Positions 1 to 11,772 of a stretch of 53,608 nucleotides of DNA are shown here, piece after piece. The notes under the pieces were generated by a model. It did not search any database. It was not told the DNA's origin and saw nothing but the letters and a program-made list of their open reading frames with translations. The stretch covers positions 1-53,608 of the forward strand of contig LNFB01000334.1 of assembly GCA_001464385.1 (NCBI GenBank), given 5' to 3'. Origin of the DNA: Deltaproteobacteria bacterium Ga0077550 (GTDB taxonomy: Bacteria; Myxococcota_A; Polyangia; Nannocystales; Nannocystaceae). Position numbers and translations under genes: made by a program. Within the stretch, counting starts at the first letter, position 1. The number at the start of each line of letters is the position of its first letter.

Positions 1-882
1 GAGACCGCGACGTACGCCGAGACGATCGCGCGCTGGCTCGACGACCCGAGCTTCCGCACCGACGCCACGCTCCGCAAGCAGCGGCTCGATGCGCTGCGCG
101 CCGAGATGGCCGCGCGCGGCGTGGTCTCGCCGGCGCTCGTCGCCGCGCTGCGCGAGCAGATCGTCGCGGTCTTCGGCAGCGAGACGGTGATGGTCCGCTT
201 CCGTTCGTCGTCGAACGCCGAGGACTCGCTCACGTTCAACGGCGCAGGGCTCTACGAGTCGCGCAGCGCGTGCGCGGCCGACTCGGACGCCGGCGCGGCC
301 ACGTCCGCGTGCGACCCGGGCAAGGGCCCGCGACTACTCGAGGCGGCGCTCATCGAGGTGTGGTCGAGCCTGTGGAGCTTCGGTGCCTTCGACGAGCGCG
401 ACTACTACCAGCTCGACCACGGCCAGGTCGCGATGGGCGCGACGGTCTCGCTGCGGTACGAGGACGAGCGCGCCAACGGTGTCGCGTTCACCGGCAACCC
501 CGGCAACCCCGACGATCCGAGCTACCTCGTCAATGCGCAGTACGGCGACACCGACGTCGTCGATCCCACGCCAGGCCAGACCGCGGAGCTCAGCGCGCTG
601 ACGATGCAGGGCGGCGAGGTCGGATCGATCGCGCGTGTCGTCGCGTCCTCGCTCGTCGACCCGGGCACACCCGTGGTCACCGACGCCCAGCTCCGCGAGC
701 TCGGCCGGATCATGGCCGAGCTCGACGCGACGTATCCGCGGGACGTCGACGAAGGGCCCGAGGTCGATCGCCCGCTGCTCGACCTCGAGTTCAAGGTCGA
801 CGGCGACGGCGCGATCGTCCTCAAGCAGATCCGGCTGTTCCCGAAGCCCGAGTACGCGGTCGGGCCGACCTGCCGGGATTGA
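1..882 (+). CDS. PEP/pyruvate-binding domain protein, 3' part
   Basis: The frame is open from base 1, so the 5' end lies outside the window and the ATG at 106 is probably internal. The protein resembles the PEP/pyruvate-binding (ATP-grasp-like) domain of pyruvate phosphate dikinase and PEP synthase: it has VRFRSSSNAEDSLTFNGAGLYES, close to the family's VRSSATAEDLPxASFAGQ block, followed by VWSSLWSF and GVAFTGNP. It ends with a KQIRLFPKPEY strand, as these domains often do. No swivelling phosphohistidine domain or PEP-utilising barrel follows before the stop, so this is probably a stand-alone or C-terminal PEP-binding domain, not a full dikinase. The substrate is unknown. It converges on recQ with 25 bases between the stops. 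Confidence 0.8.
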   Translation, partial: ETATYAETIARWLDDPSFRTDATLRKQRLDALRAEMAARGVVSPALVAALREQIVAVFGSETVMVRFRSSSNAEDSLTFNGAGLYESRSACAADSDAGAATSACDPGKGPRLLEAALIEVWSSLWSFGAFDERDYYQLDHGQVAMGATVSLRYEDERANGVAFTGNPGNPDDPSYLVNAQYGDTDVVDPTPGQTAELSALTMQGGEVGSIARVVASSLVDPGTPVVTDAQLRELGRIMAELDATYPRDVDEGPEVDRPLLDLEFKVDGDGAIVLKQIRLFPKPEYAVGPTCRD

Positions 883-907
883 TCGCGCGCGACGAGCCGA
901 GCCTACC

Positions 908-2803
908 CTACCCGTGCCGTGCCACCAGCGCGAGGATGTCCGCGCCGAACCGCTCGATCTTCGCGGGCCCGAGCCCCGGCACCTTCGCCAGCGCGGCGCG
1001 GGTCTTCGGCTTGGCGCGATCGATCGCGAGGATCACCCGCTTCGCGAAGACCATGTAGACCTTCCACCGCAGCGTCCGCGCCGTCTTGCGCCGGTAGTCG
1101 TCGAGGGCGCGCAAGAGCGGGGTGACGCCGCGCGACGTGGGCTTCGCCGCCGACGAGCGCGCGCGCTCGCGGGGTGCCGAGCGCTCGGAGCCGGACTCGA
1201 CGGCCTTGCCCGCGAGCCACACGGTGGGGAACTTGCGACCCTGACGGACCACGATCCCCTCGCGCATCATCGCGTCGATGGTCGCGACGATCGACGCCTC
1301 GTCGTGCTCGGACAGCGTGCCGTACTCGGGGAGCTGCAGCAGGCCGCCGCGCGCGAGTGACTTGGCGCGGCTGCCGTGCAGCGCCCGCGCCAGCGACGTC
1401 TTGCCCACCGGCCGGCGCAATCGACCGAGCGCCTCGGCGATCGTGTCCCGCACCGCGCGGCCGAGCGCCTCGACCTCGGGCGCTGGCGCCTCGGCCTGGG
1501 CCACCGCGTCACGCACCGCCTCGACGTCGACGCAGCAATCGCACCGCTCGCAGCGCGGGTGATCGTAGGTGCCGGTGAAGTGCTCGCAGAGCAGCTGCTG
1601 GCGGCAACGCGACGATCGGGCGTACTGCTCGATCGTCTCGAGCGCCTGCTCGCGTCGCGCCTCGATCTCGACGCTCGCGCCGGGATTCGACAGCCGCATC
1701 TGCGTGGCGAGATCGTCCTCGCCGAAGAACATCAGACAGCGCCCCGGCAGCCCGTCGCGGCCCGCACGGCCGGCCTCCTGGTAGTAGGCCTCGAGGCTGC
1801 CCGGGGTCTGGAAGTGCACGATCAGCCGGACGTCGGGGAAGTCGATGCCCATGCCGAAGGCGTTGGTCGCCACGAGGATCGGCGCGCGCCCCTGGCCGAA
1901 CGCGCGATGGGCCCGCTCGCGCGCGAGCTGGGTGCGACCGGCGTGGTAGTAGCCCGACGCGAAGCCGTTGGTCTTCAGCTGCGCGGCGACCCACTCGGTG
2001 ACCTTGCGGGTGCTGCAGTAGATGATGGCGCGGCCGTGCGACAGCGTGCGACCGCGCAGGCCCGCGGTCTCGAGCGCCTCGCACAACGCCCGCATCCGGG
2101 CCTCGCGGCGGCCGGGCTGCACGACCGCGAACGCGAGGTTCGGCCGGCGGAAGTCGCCGCGCACGATGACCGGCGTCCGCAGCTCGAGCCGCGTCGCGAT
2201 CTCCTCCATCACGCGCGGCGTCGCCGTGGCCGTCAGCGCGAGCATCGGCGCGTCGATGCGCTCGCGCAGCTCGTGCAAGCGCAGGTAGTCGGGCCGGAAG
2301 TCGTGGCCCCACTGGCTCACGCAGTGGGCCTCGTCGACGGCGATCATCGCGATGCGACTGCGCTCGAGCACGCGGCGGAAGCCGGCCTTGCTCGCGCGCT
2401 CCGGCGACACGTAGACCAGCGCGAGCTCGCCCGAGACGAGCTTGGCCTCGGTCTCGCGCTGCGCGTCGTCGTCCTGGTGACTGTCGAGGGAGCCCGCCCG
2501 GACCCCGCGGCCGCACAGCGCCGCGACCTGGTCGTGCATCAACGCGATGAGCGGCGAGATCACCACGGTGGCGCCCGCGCCCCGGCGGTGGGCGAGGATC
2601 GCCGGGACCTGATAGCAGATCGACTTGCCCGAGCCGGTCGGGAGCAGGACCACCGCGTCCCGACCCTCGACCGCGGCGGCGACCGCCTCGCGCTGGCCCT
2701 CGCGGAAGTCCGGGTACCCGAACACCTCGAGGAGCACGGCGCGGGCGTCGTCGGGGCGGACCTCGGCCGGTGCGGGGGTCTTGGGTCGACGGAGCAGGCT
2801 CAC
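908..2803 (-). CDS. recQ: ATP-dependent DNA helicase RecQ
   Basis: A 3'-5' superfamily 2 helicase of 631 aa, near the usual RecQ length of about 600. Visible motifs are Walker A LPTGSGKS around residues 54-61, DEAH at 157-160 followed by CVSQWGHDFR, and the helicase C motif GMGIDFPDVRLIVHFQ with QEAGRAGRDG. A RecQ-type zinc cluster follows (CRQQLLCEHF, then CERCDCC). The last 70 residues form an HRDC domain. The family acts in recombination and replication-fork repair. I chose the GTG at 2803 because the family's N-terminus begins there, although the frame stays open upstream. The GTG overlaps the TGA of the preceding winged-helix gene (GTGA), so the two are probably co-translated. Confidence 0.95.
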   Translation of the reverse strand: MSLLRRPKTPAPAEVRPDDARAVLLEVFGYPDFREGQREAVAAAVEGRDAVVLLPTGSGKSICYQVPAILAHRRGAGATVVISPLIALMHDQVAALCGRGVRAGSLDSHQDDDAQRETEAKLVSGELALVYVSPERASKAGFRRVLERSRIAMIAVDEAHCVSQWGHDFRPDYLRLHELRERIDAPMLALTATATPRVMEEIATRLELRTPVIVRGDFRRPNLAFAVVQPGRREARMRALCEALETAGLRGRTLSHGRAIIYCSTRKVTEWVAAQLKTNGFASGYYHAGRTQLARERAHRAFGQGRAPILVATNAFGMGIDFPDVRLIVHFQTPGSLEAYYQEAGRAGRDGLPGRCLMFFGEDDLATQMRLSNPGASVEIEARREQALETIEQYARSSRCRQQLLCEHFTGTYDHPRCERCDCCVDVEAVRDAVAQAEAPAPEVEALGRAVRDTIAEALGRLRRPVGKTSLARALHGSRAKSLARGGLLQLPEYGTLSEHDEASIVATIDAMMREGIVVRQGRKFPTVWLAGKAVESGSERSAPRERARSSAAKPTSRGVTPLLRALDDYRRKTARTLRWKVYMVFAKRVILAIDRAKPKTRAALAKVPGLGPAKIERFGADILALVARHG

Positions 2804-3090
2804 GCGGCTCGACGGGCGAGGGCGGGGCGGCGGGGCGGCTCGGCCATCGGGGCGAGCTCGAACTCGGGGAGGCCCGCGGCGACCATCAGCCCGGCCATGG
2901 TCAGGCCCAGGCGATCGGCCTGCAAGAGGCCGCGGGTCCGCAGCCACCCCAGCAGGTCGGTGATCCGGCGGGGATCGTGCCCGGTCAGGCGCGCCAGTGT
3001 CCGCGGGTCGGGGTGGACGTCGGCGTCGGCGAGGTCGAAGAGGGCCCGGAGCAGGTCGAGGGCGTCGTTTCGAGGCGCAGCGCGATTCAT
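2800..3090 (-). CDS. small winged-helix-like protein upstream of recQ
   Basis: A 96-aa protein from the ATG at 3090; a TTG at 3126 would add 12 residues. The middle looks like a winged-helix or helix-turn-helix fold: a helix, then RTLARLTGHDPRRITDLLGWL, then a wing-like RGLLQADRLGLTMAGLMVA. No ligand-binding or enzymatic domain is visible. Its stop codon overlaps the recQ GTG start, so it is the first gene of a two-gene unit and could regulate or assist the helicase. Either role is inference from context only. I do not recognise a named family. Confidence 0.65.
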   Translation of the reverse strand: MNRAAPRNDALDLLRALFDLADADVHPDPRTLARLTGHDPRRITDLLGWLRTRGLLQADRLGLTMAGLMVAAGLPEFELAPMAEPPRRPALARRAA

Positions 3091-3185
3091 GACTGCAGAT
3101 TCGGACAGCACTGCCCCGATGTCCAACTTCTGGCGAAATGTTCAGGGGGATAGTGTGCGCAGTGCGCCGCTTTGGGACACGTCCA

Positions 3186-5957
<2,772 letters not shown>

Positions 5958-6024
5958 CGCCGTCGTCGCGCCAAACCCCGGTGACGCCCCGATCCGCGGG
6001 GGCTGCTACTGTTGCCGCGCAGGC

Positions 6025-6654
6025 ATGGCCACCGACATCGAGCTCCTCGAGTCATGGCGCGGCGGGGACCGCACCGCGGGCAGCGAGCTGTTCGAGCGGC
6101 ACTTCGACGCGATCTGCCGGTTCTTCGCCAACAAGGTCGACCGCGACGTCGACGACCTGGTCCAGCGGACGTTCATCGCGTGCGTCGAGGGCAAGGAGCG
6201 CTTCCGCGGACACTCGAGCTTCCGAACCTACCTGTTCGGCGTCGCCCACAACGTCCTGCGATCGACGCTGCGCACTCGCAAGCGCGAGAGCGATCGACTC
6301 GACTTCGGGATGACCTCGGTCTTCGACCTCGGGTTGGCGCCGACGACGTTGCTGGCCGCGGGTCAGGAACAGGCGTTGATGCTGCAGGCGCTCCGGCGCA
6401 TCCCGATCGAGTACCAGCTCGTGCTCGAGCTCTACTACTGGGAGGACATGGAGGCGTCGGAACTCGCCGAGGTCCTCGAGCTCCCCGAGGGCACCGTGCG
6501 CAGCCGGATCCGCCGGGCCAAGCAGCTGCTCGAGGAGCAGCTCCGCTGCGTGTCGGATTCCGACGCGTTGCTGAAGAGCACGATGAGCGACCTCGATGGT
6601 TGGGCGCGATCACTGCGCGCCAAGGTGAAGCTCGACGCGCCACCCGCCACGTGA
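6025..6654 (+). CDS. ECF-type RNA polymerase sigma factor
   Basis: A 209-aa sigma-70 family factor with only regions 2 and 4. Region 2 includes ELFERHFDAICRFFANKV and DLVQRTFIACVEG, then SSFRTYLFGVAHNVLRS. Region 4 includes RRIPIEYQLVLELYYWEDM and the helix-turn-helix SELAEVLELPEGTVRSRIRRAKQLL. The ATG at 6025 starts immediately before region 2; the same frame is open further upstream but that part is a shadow of the divergent kinase. No anti-sigma factor with a zinc or membrane signature is adjacent. The neighbouring kinase could act in the same signalling pathway, but that is inference from divergent placement only. Confidence 0.9.
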   Translation: MATDIELLESWRGGDRTAGSELFERHFDAICRFFANKVDRDVDDLVQRTFIACVEGKERFRGHSSFRTYLFGVAHNVLRSTLRTRKRESDRLDFGMTSVFDLGLAPTTLLAAGQEQALMLQALRRIPIEYQLVLELYYWEDMEASELAEVLELPEGTVRSRIRRAKQLLEEQLRCVSDSDALLKSTMSDLDGWARSLRAKVKLDAPPAT

Positions 6655-6753
6655 TCGTCGCGACGTCGCGTCGGACATCGACGACGCGATCGACCGCTCG
6701 TCGAACTTGTCGAGTGCAACGCATCGTGCTAGTTGCGAGACGTCGGTTCGAAG

Positions 6754-6957
6754 ATGTTCGCGGTCTTCAAGTTCGTGATGTACACGGGAGTTGTCATGGG
6801 CCTCGCCGGCTTCGCGATGCCGTACCTTCACGAGGTCCCGGCGATCGCGTCGCTGCCTCCGATCACGAAGAACGTCCTGTCGTTCGGCGGCCTGGCGCTC
6901 ATCGTCATCGGCCTCATCGGCCGCACGGCGACGCGGCCCAGCGACGATGGGTTCTGA
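6754..6957 (+). CDS. small two-TM membrane protein
   Basis: A 67-aa protein from the ATG at 6754; a TTG at 6733 would add 7 residues. Two hydrophobic helices are visible, one around FVMYTGVVMGLAGFAM and the other around VLSFGGLALIVIGLIG, separated by a short loop PYLHEVPAIASLPPITK. The C-terminus is short and polar. It follows the sigma gene by 99 bp on the same strand and could be in its regulon or operon. I do not recognise a family, and nothing indicates a function beyond membrane insertion. Confidence 0.6.
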   Translation: MFAVFKFVMYTGVVMGLAGFAMPYLHEVPAIASLPPITKNVLSFGGLALIVIGLIGRTATRPSDDGF

Positions 6958-6987
6958 CGCCCCGCGGGGCTCCGGCGACGCGGCGCC

Positions 6988-7623
6988 CTATTTCTGGAAG
7001 CCGCGCATGAAGCTCGTCACGAACGAGTGCACGAACTCGTCCTGACTGCGCACGGGGAACGCCGGGTGGGTCTCGCTGATGCGGCCGCCGAGGATCAGCG
7101 TGGCCAGTCCATGGTTGGCCGCCCACATCAGGAACGGCGCCGTCATCACGTCGACGTCCGGCCGAAACCGGCCCTCGGCGACCGCCTCGTGGAAGCAGCG
7201 CGCCGTGCGGGCGTTGGGCGCCATCAGCCGGGTGCGCTCCTGGTCGGTGAAGCTGTTCCAGTCGAGCTCCTCCTCCTGGAAGAGCAGCCGGTACAGCCAC
7301 GGGTTGTCGCGCGCGAAGCCGACGTACCGGACCGACTCCGCGCAGAGGCGATCGACGGGATCGGTGAGCAGGTGTGCAGGCTCGAGGTGCGCCGCGAGGA
7401 GGTCGGCACCCCAGAAGCGCAGCGCGCGGAGGATCGCGGGCTTGCCGTCGTAGTGGTGATAGAGCGCCGTCACGCTGACCCCGAGGCGGCCGGCGATGGC
7501 GCGCATCGTCAGGCCGTCTTCGCCGAGCTCGGTGCCGAGCTCGAGGCTCGCCCGCAGGATCGCGTCGCGAACGTCGGGCCGAGCTCGCTCCTCGAGTGGC
7601 GCTGGTCCGTCCGTGGTGTCCAC
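6988..7623 (-). CDS. TetR/AcrR family transcriptional regulator
   Basis: A 211-aa regulator. The N-terminal DNA-binding domain has DAILRASLELG, then the helix-turn-helix TMRAIAGRLGVSVTALYHHYDGKPAIL, typical of TetR. The C-terminal helical domain resembles the TetR_C_33/WHG-like type, with RYVGFARDNPWLYRLLFQ. The start is the GTG at 7623; the open frame further upstream runs through the divergent transporter and murB. It is divergent from the YeeE/YedE pair 109 bp away, so that pair is its most likely target besides itself. The ligand is unknown. Confidence 0.9.
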   Translation of the reverse strand: MDTTDGPAPLEERARPDVRDAILRASLELGTELGEDGLTMRAIAGRLGVSVTALYHHYDGKPAILRALRFWGADLLAAHLEPAHLLTDPVDRLCAESVRYVGFARDNPWLYRLLFQEEELDWNSFTDQERTRLMAPNARTARCFHEAVAEGRFRPDVDVMTAPFLMWAANHGLATLILGGRISETHPAFPVRSQDEFVHSFVTSFMRGFQK

Positions 7624-7637
7624 GGATCGACCGTACA

Positions 7638-7645
7638 CCAATTGG
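7638..7645. promoter_or_regulatory. palindrome CCAATTGG, candidate TetR operator
   Basis: A perfect 8-bp palindrome lies 15 bp upstream of the TetR GTG start in the tetR/yeeE intergenic region. It is AT-rich against a very GC-rich background. TetR proteins usually bind palindromes of this kind between divergent genes, so it is a candidate operator. It is short enough to arise by chance. Confidence 0.3.
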
Positions 7646-7707
7646 GGAGGGCTCGCCGCCGGGCGCGGGCGTTCGCGGCGCACGCCGGACCGCACCGCGT
7701 GCGTTCT

Positions 7708-7715
7708 GCTATACC
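7708..7715 (+). promoter_or_regulatory. candidate extended -10 element of the yeeE/yedE pair
   Basis: GCTATACC resembles a TG-extended -10 (TGnTATAAT) and lies about 18 bases before the ATG at 7733. No convincing -35 box is visible. Weak evidence. Confidence 0.25.
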
Positions 7716-7732
7716 CGAGCCACGGAAACCCG

Positions 7733-8209
7733 ATGCTCCTGGCGATCTTGTCGGATAGATGGCCGTTCTGGGCCGGTGGACTGGCCATCGGGACGTTCGT
7801 CCTCGTGTTCCTGCTCGCGACCCGCAATCTTCTCGGCGTGTCGAGCGGGTTTACCGATGCCTGCGCGGCGCCGTTCGACCCGAAGCTGCGCCGGTCGTGG
7901 CGCCTACCGTTCCTGCTCGGAATCGTCGCGGGCGGGTTCGTGGCCGCGCTCGTCTCTGGGTCGTTCTCGCCCACCTGGTCGATGGGTCTCTTCGATACGG
8001 AGGTCACCGACGCGTTCGTGCCCAAGGCGCTGTTGTTCCTCGGCGGTGGCATCCTCCTGGGCTTCGGCTCGCGTCTCGCGAACGGCTGCACCTCGGGCCA
8101 CGGGATCGTCGGCACCGCGCTGCTCGCCAAGTCGTCGTGGATCGCGACCGCGGCCTTCATGATCACCGGCTTCGTCGTCACGCAGCTCCTGCTCGGAGGT
8201 GGGCGATGA
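7733..8209 (+). CDS. YeeE/YedE family membrane protein, first half-transporter
   Basis: A 158-aa membrane protein with about four hydrophobic segments. It has the family's glycine-rich signature GGGILLGFGSRLANGCTSGHGIVG, whose cysteine lies in the conserved GCTSGHG motif. YeeE/YedE proteins transport thiosulfate or other small sulfur species; full-length members fuse two halves, and here the halves are separate genes. The ATG at 7733 sits directly before the first TM segment. Its TGA overlaps the ATG of the second half (ATGA at 8206-8209), giving tight co-translation. It is probably controlled by the divergent TetR. Confidence 0.9.
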   Translation: MLLAILSDRWPFWAGGLAIGTFVLVFLLATRNLLGVSSGFTDACAAPFDPKLRRSWRLPFLLGIVAGGFVAALVSGSFSPTWSMGLFDTEVTDAFVPKALLFLGGGILLGFGSRLANGCTSGHGIVGTALLAKSSWIATAAFMITGFVVTQLLLGGGR

Positions 8210-8637
8210 GTCGGGTGACCGCGGTGATGTTCGGCTTCGGTGCGATCTTCGGGTACGTGCTGCAGCGCGTCGGCGCGACCGACTACGACGCGATCGCCAA
8301 GATGTTCCTGCTCGAGGACCTGCACCTCGCGGGGGTGATCGGCGTCGCGATGCTGGTCGCGGGCGTCGGGCTCGGGTGGATCCGGCGCGCCCGCACAGGT
8401 GTGCTCGCCCGCTACGCCAGCGCGGTGCAGGCCAAGCCGATGAAGCCGGGGCTCGTCCTCGGCGCGATCCTCTTCGGCGCCGGCTGGGCGCTGACCGGCA
8501 CCTGCCCCGGCACCGGGCTCGCGCAGCTCGGCGAGGGGAAGCTGATGGCGCTGTTCACCGTGCTCGGCATGTTCATCGGCGCGGGCGCCTACCTGCGCCT
8601 CGGGCCCGGCATCGAGGCCCGGCTGCGCCGGCGCTGA
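8206..8637 (+). CDS. YeeE/YedE family (DUF6691-like) second half-transporter
   Basis: A 143-aa membrane protein with about four TM segments. It carries the matching signature of the second half, GWALTGTCPGTGLAQLGEGK, with a conserved cysteine in the pore-like motif. Together with the upstream gene it should form one sulfur-compound (thiosulfate- or sulfide-related) transporter. The start overlaps the previous stop by ATGA. The gene is followed after 9 bases by murB, which may be transcribed in the same unit. Confidence 0.9.
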   Translation: MSRVTAVMFGFGAIFGYVLQRVGATDYDAIAKMFLLEDLHLAGVIGVAMLVAGVGLGWIRRARTGVLARYASAVQAKPMKPGLVLGAILFGAGWALTGTCPGTGLAQLGEGKLMALFTVLGMFIGAGAYLRLGPGIEARLRRR

Positions 8638-8646
8638 CCCCTCGCC

Positions 8647-9696
8647 ATGTCGCCCTCGATCGCGCACGCGGTGCCGTTGGCCCCGCTCACGACGCTCGGG
8701 CTCGGCGGCGCGGCCGAGCACTACGCACAGGTCGAGGATCTCGGCGCCCTGCGCGACGCGATCGCGTGGGCCGCGGCCCGTCGGTGTCCGCTCCACGTGC
8801 TCGGCGGCGGGTCCAACGTCGTGGTCGCGGACGCCGGCGTGCCGGGCCTGGTCGTGCGGATGGCGATCCGCGGCCTCGAGCTCGAGCGCGGCGAGGGCGA
8901 CGCGCTGCTCGTGCGCGCCGCCGCCGGTGAGGTGTGGGACGACATCGTCGTCCACGCGATCGCCCACGACGCGACCGGCATCGAGTGTCTCTCGGGGATC
9001 CCGGGCTCGGTCGGCGCGACGCCCATCCAGAACGTCGGCGCCTACGGCCAGGAGGTCGCCGAGGTGATCACGCGGGTGCGCGCGCTCGACCGCGCCACCG
9101 GCGAGCTGGTGTGGATCGATCGCGACGCCTGCGGCTTCGGCTATCGCACCTCGGCGTTCAAGCGGGCGCCGGATCGCCACGTCGTCGTCGAGGTCGAGTA
9201 CGCGCTACGCCTCGGCGCGCCCCCACGGGTCCGCTACGCCGAGCTCGCGCGGGCCCTGGGCGATCGACCCGTCACGATCGCCGAGGTCCGCGATGCCGTG
9301 CTCGCCCTGCGCCGCGGCAAGTCGATGGTCCTCGAGCCCGCCGACGAGAACCGCCGCAGCGTCGGGTCGTTCTTCACCAACCCGATCGTGGACGCGTCGG
9401 TCGCCGCCGAGGTGGTCCGTCGCGCCGCCGAGGTGGTGCCGGGCGACGCCGTGCCGAGCTGGCCTGCGCCCGAGGGTCGGGTGAAGCTCGCGGCGGCGTG
9501 GCTCATCGAGCGCAGCGGCACGCGCCGCGGCGAGCGGGCCGGCGCCGTCGGGGTCTCGAGCCGGCACAGCCTCGCGCTGGTCCACCACGGCGGCGGCACG
9601 ACGCGGGAGCTGCTCGCCCTCGCGGATCGGATCGCCGCCCGCGTGTACGCCGTCTTCGGCGTCGCGCTCGAGCAGGAGCCGGTGCGCCTGGGCTGA
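8647..9696 (+). CDS. murB: UDP-N-acetylenolpyruvoylglucosamine reductase MurB
   Basis: A 349-aa FAD enzyme that reduces UDP-GlcNAc-enolpyruvate with NADPH to UDP-MurNAc in peptidoglycan synthesis in the cytosol. FAD-binding motifs are VLGGGSNVVVAD at about 51-62 and SGIPGSVGATPIQNVGAYGQE at 116-136. The catalytic serine sits in GSFFTNP at residue 241. The length and the YRTSAFK segment fit the family. It sits outside the usual mur/fts cluster and directly follows the transporter pair. Confidence 0.95.
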   Translation: MSPSIAHAVPLAPLTTLGLGGAAEHYAQVEDLGALRDAIAWAAARRCPLHVLGGGSNVVVADAGVPGLVVRMAIRGLELERGEGDALLVRAAAGEVWDDIVVHAIAHDATGIECLSGIPGSVGATPIQNVGAYGQEVAEVITRVRALDRATGELVWIDRDACGFGYRTSAFKRAPDRHVVVEVEYALRLGAPPRVRYAELARALGDRPVTIAEVRDAVLALRRGKSMVLEPADENRRSVGSFFTNPIVDASVAAEVVRRAAEVVPGDAVPSWPAPEGRVKLAAAWLIERSGTRRGERAGAVGVSSRHSLALVHHGGGTTRELLALADRIAARVYAVFGVALEQEPVRLG

Positions 9697-9716
9697 GGGC
9701 TCGTCTGGCCGTAGGT

Positions 9717-9733
9717 GAGACGCTCGGCGTCTC
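9717..9733. terminator. hairpin between convergent murB and Ser/Thr kinase
   Basis: GAGACGC-TCG-GCGTCTC is a perfect 7-bp stem with a 3-base loop in the 46-base gap between the two convergent stop codons. It has no T-tract on either side, as is common in this window. It could serve both strands. Confidence 0.5.
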
Positions 9734-9742
9734 CGACGGCGC

Positions 9743-10948
<1,206 letters not shown>

Positions 10949-10998
10949 GGGTACCACGCTTCGTTGCGACGGACCACGGACCACCGACGCGTCGATCG

Positions 10999-11733
10999 TC
11001 AGTGCGGCACGGCGATGCCGAGCGCGGCCAGCTGTGCCTCGGCCCGCTCGGCCCATCCGCGATTGGCCAGGGGGCTCGCGGGGGAGGGATGCAGGATCGT
11101 GCCGGTCGGGATGCCGCGCGGCCGGGCGATCGCATCGGCGCGCGCCAGGGCGAAGGCTCCCACGCCGACGACCAGCCGCGGTCGCAGCACATCGAGCGAG
11201 GCGCCGAGCGCCGCATCGCAGGCCGAGTACAGCGCCTCGCGCTCGTCGGCCGCGAGCTTGTCGGGGGTGCGGTTCTTGCCGCTCTCCTCGAGGAACGCCA
11301 GCGGGCAGTAGTTCATCACGAAGAACTCGGCGAAAAAGCGCGCCGGCGTGCCGTAGCGCCCGCGTGCCCAACCCCACAGGCGTGCGCCGCTGACCTCGGC
11401 GCGCGTGCACGCGAATCCATCGATCGGTCGCGCCGGGTGCTCGTGTGGCGGACGATCGACGCGCGCCTCGAGCTCGAGCCAGTGCTTGACCGCATCGATC
11501 TCGCCGAACGGCACGCCGGTCTGGACCATGCCGAAGGGCCCCGGGTTCATGCCCAGCAGTACGACGCGGCCGGTGCCCGCGCCCCAGCGCGTCAGGTACA
11601 GCTCGTGCGGCGCACGGGCGTAGCGCAGCGGGTTGTACACGTGGGTGACCGGGCTCGCGAACGACAGCGCGTCGACGTCTCGCGCGAGCTTGCGGCTGAT
11701 CTTGACCAGGTCCACGGCGGGGGAACGTATCAC
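10999..11733 (-). CDS. SMUG1-type single-strand-selective uracil-DNA glycosylase
   Basis: A 244-aa base-excision repair enzyme. It matches SMUG1 (UDG family 3) closely: motif GMNPGPFGMVQTGVPFGE at 61-78 holds the catalytic Asn and the water-activating region, and HPSPASPLANRGW from 215 is the minor-groove loop. SMUG1 removes uracil and oxidised pyrimidines such as 5-hydroxymethyluracil. It is best known from animals but occurs in some bacteria, so its presence here is notable. The start is a GTG at 11733; a second GTG 18 bases in is possible. The first ORF upstream is a lipoprotein with no functional link. Confidence 0.9.
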   Translation of the reverse strand: MIRSPAVDLVKISRKLARDVDALSFASPVTHVYNPLRYARAPHELYLTRWGAGTGRVVLLGMNPGPFGMVQTGVPFGEIDAVKHWLELEARVDRPPHEHPARPIDGFACTRAEVSGARLWGWARGRYGTPARFFAEFFVMNYCPLAFLEESGKNRTPDKLAADEREALYSACDAALGASLDVLRPRLVVGVGAFALARADAIARPRGIPTGTILHPSPASPLANRGWAERAEAQLAALGIAVPH

Positions 11734-11772
11734 CGTTGCCCCCGCCGTTGGGTGCGCGCGTGGGCGCGTCGA

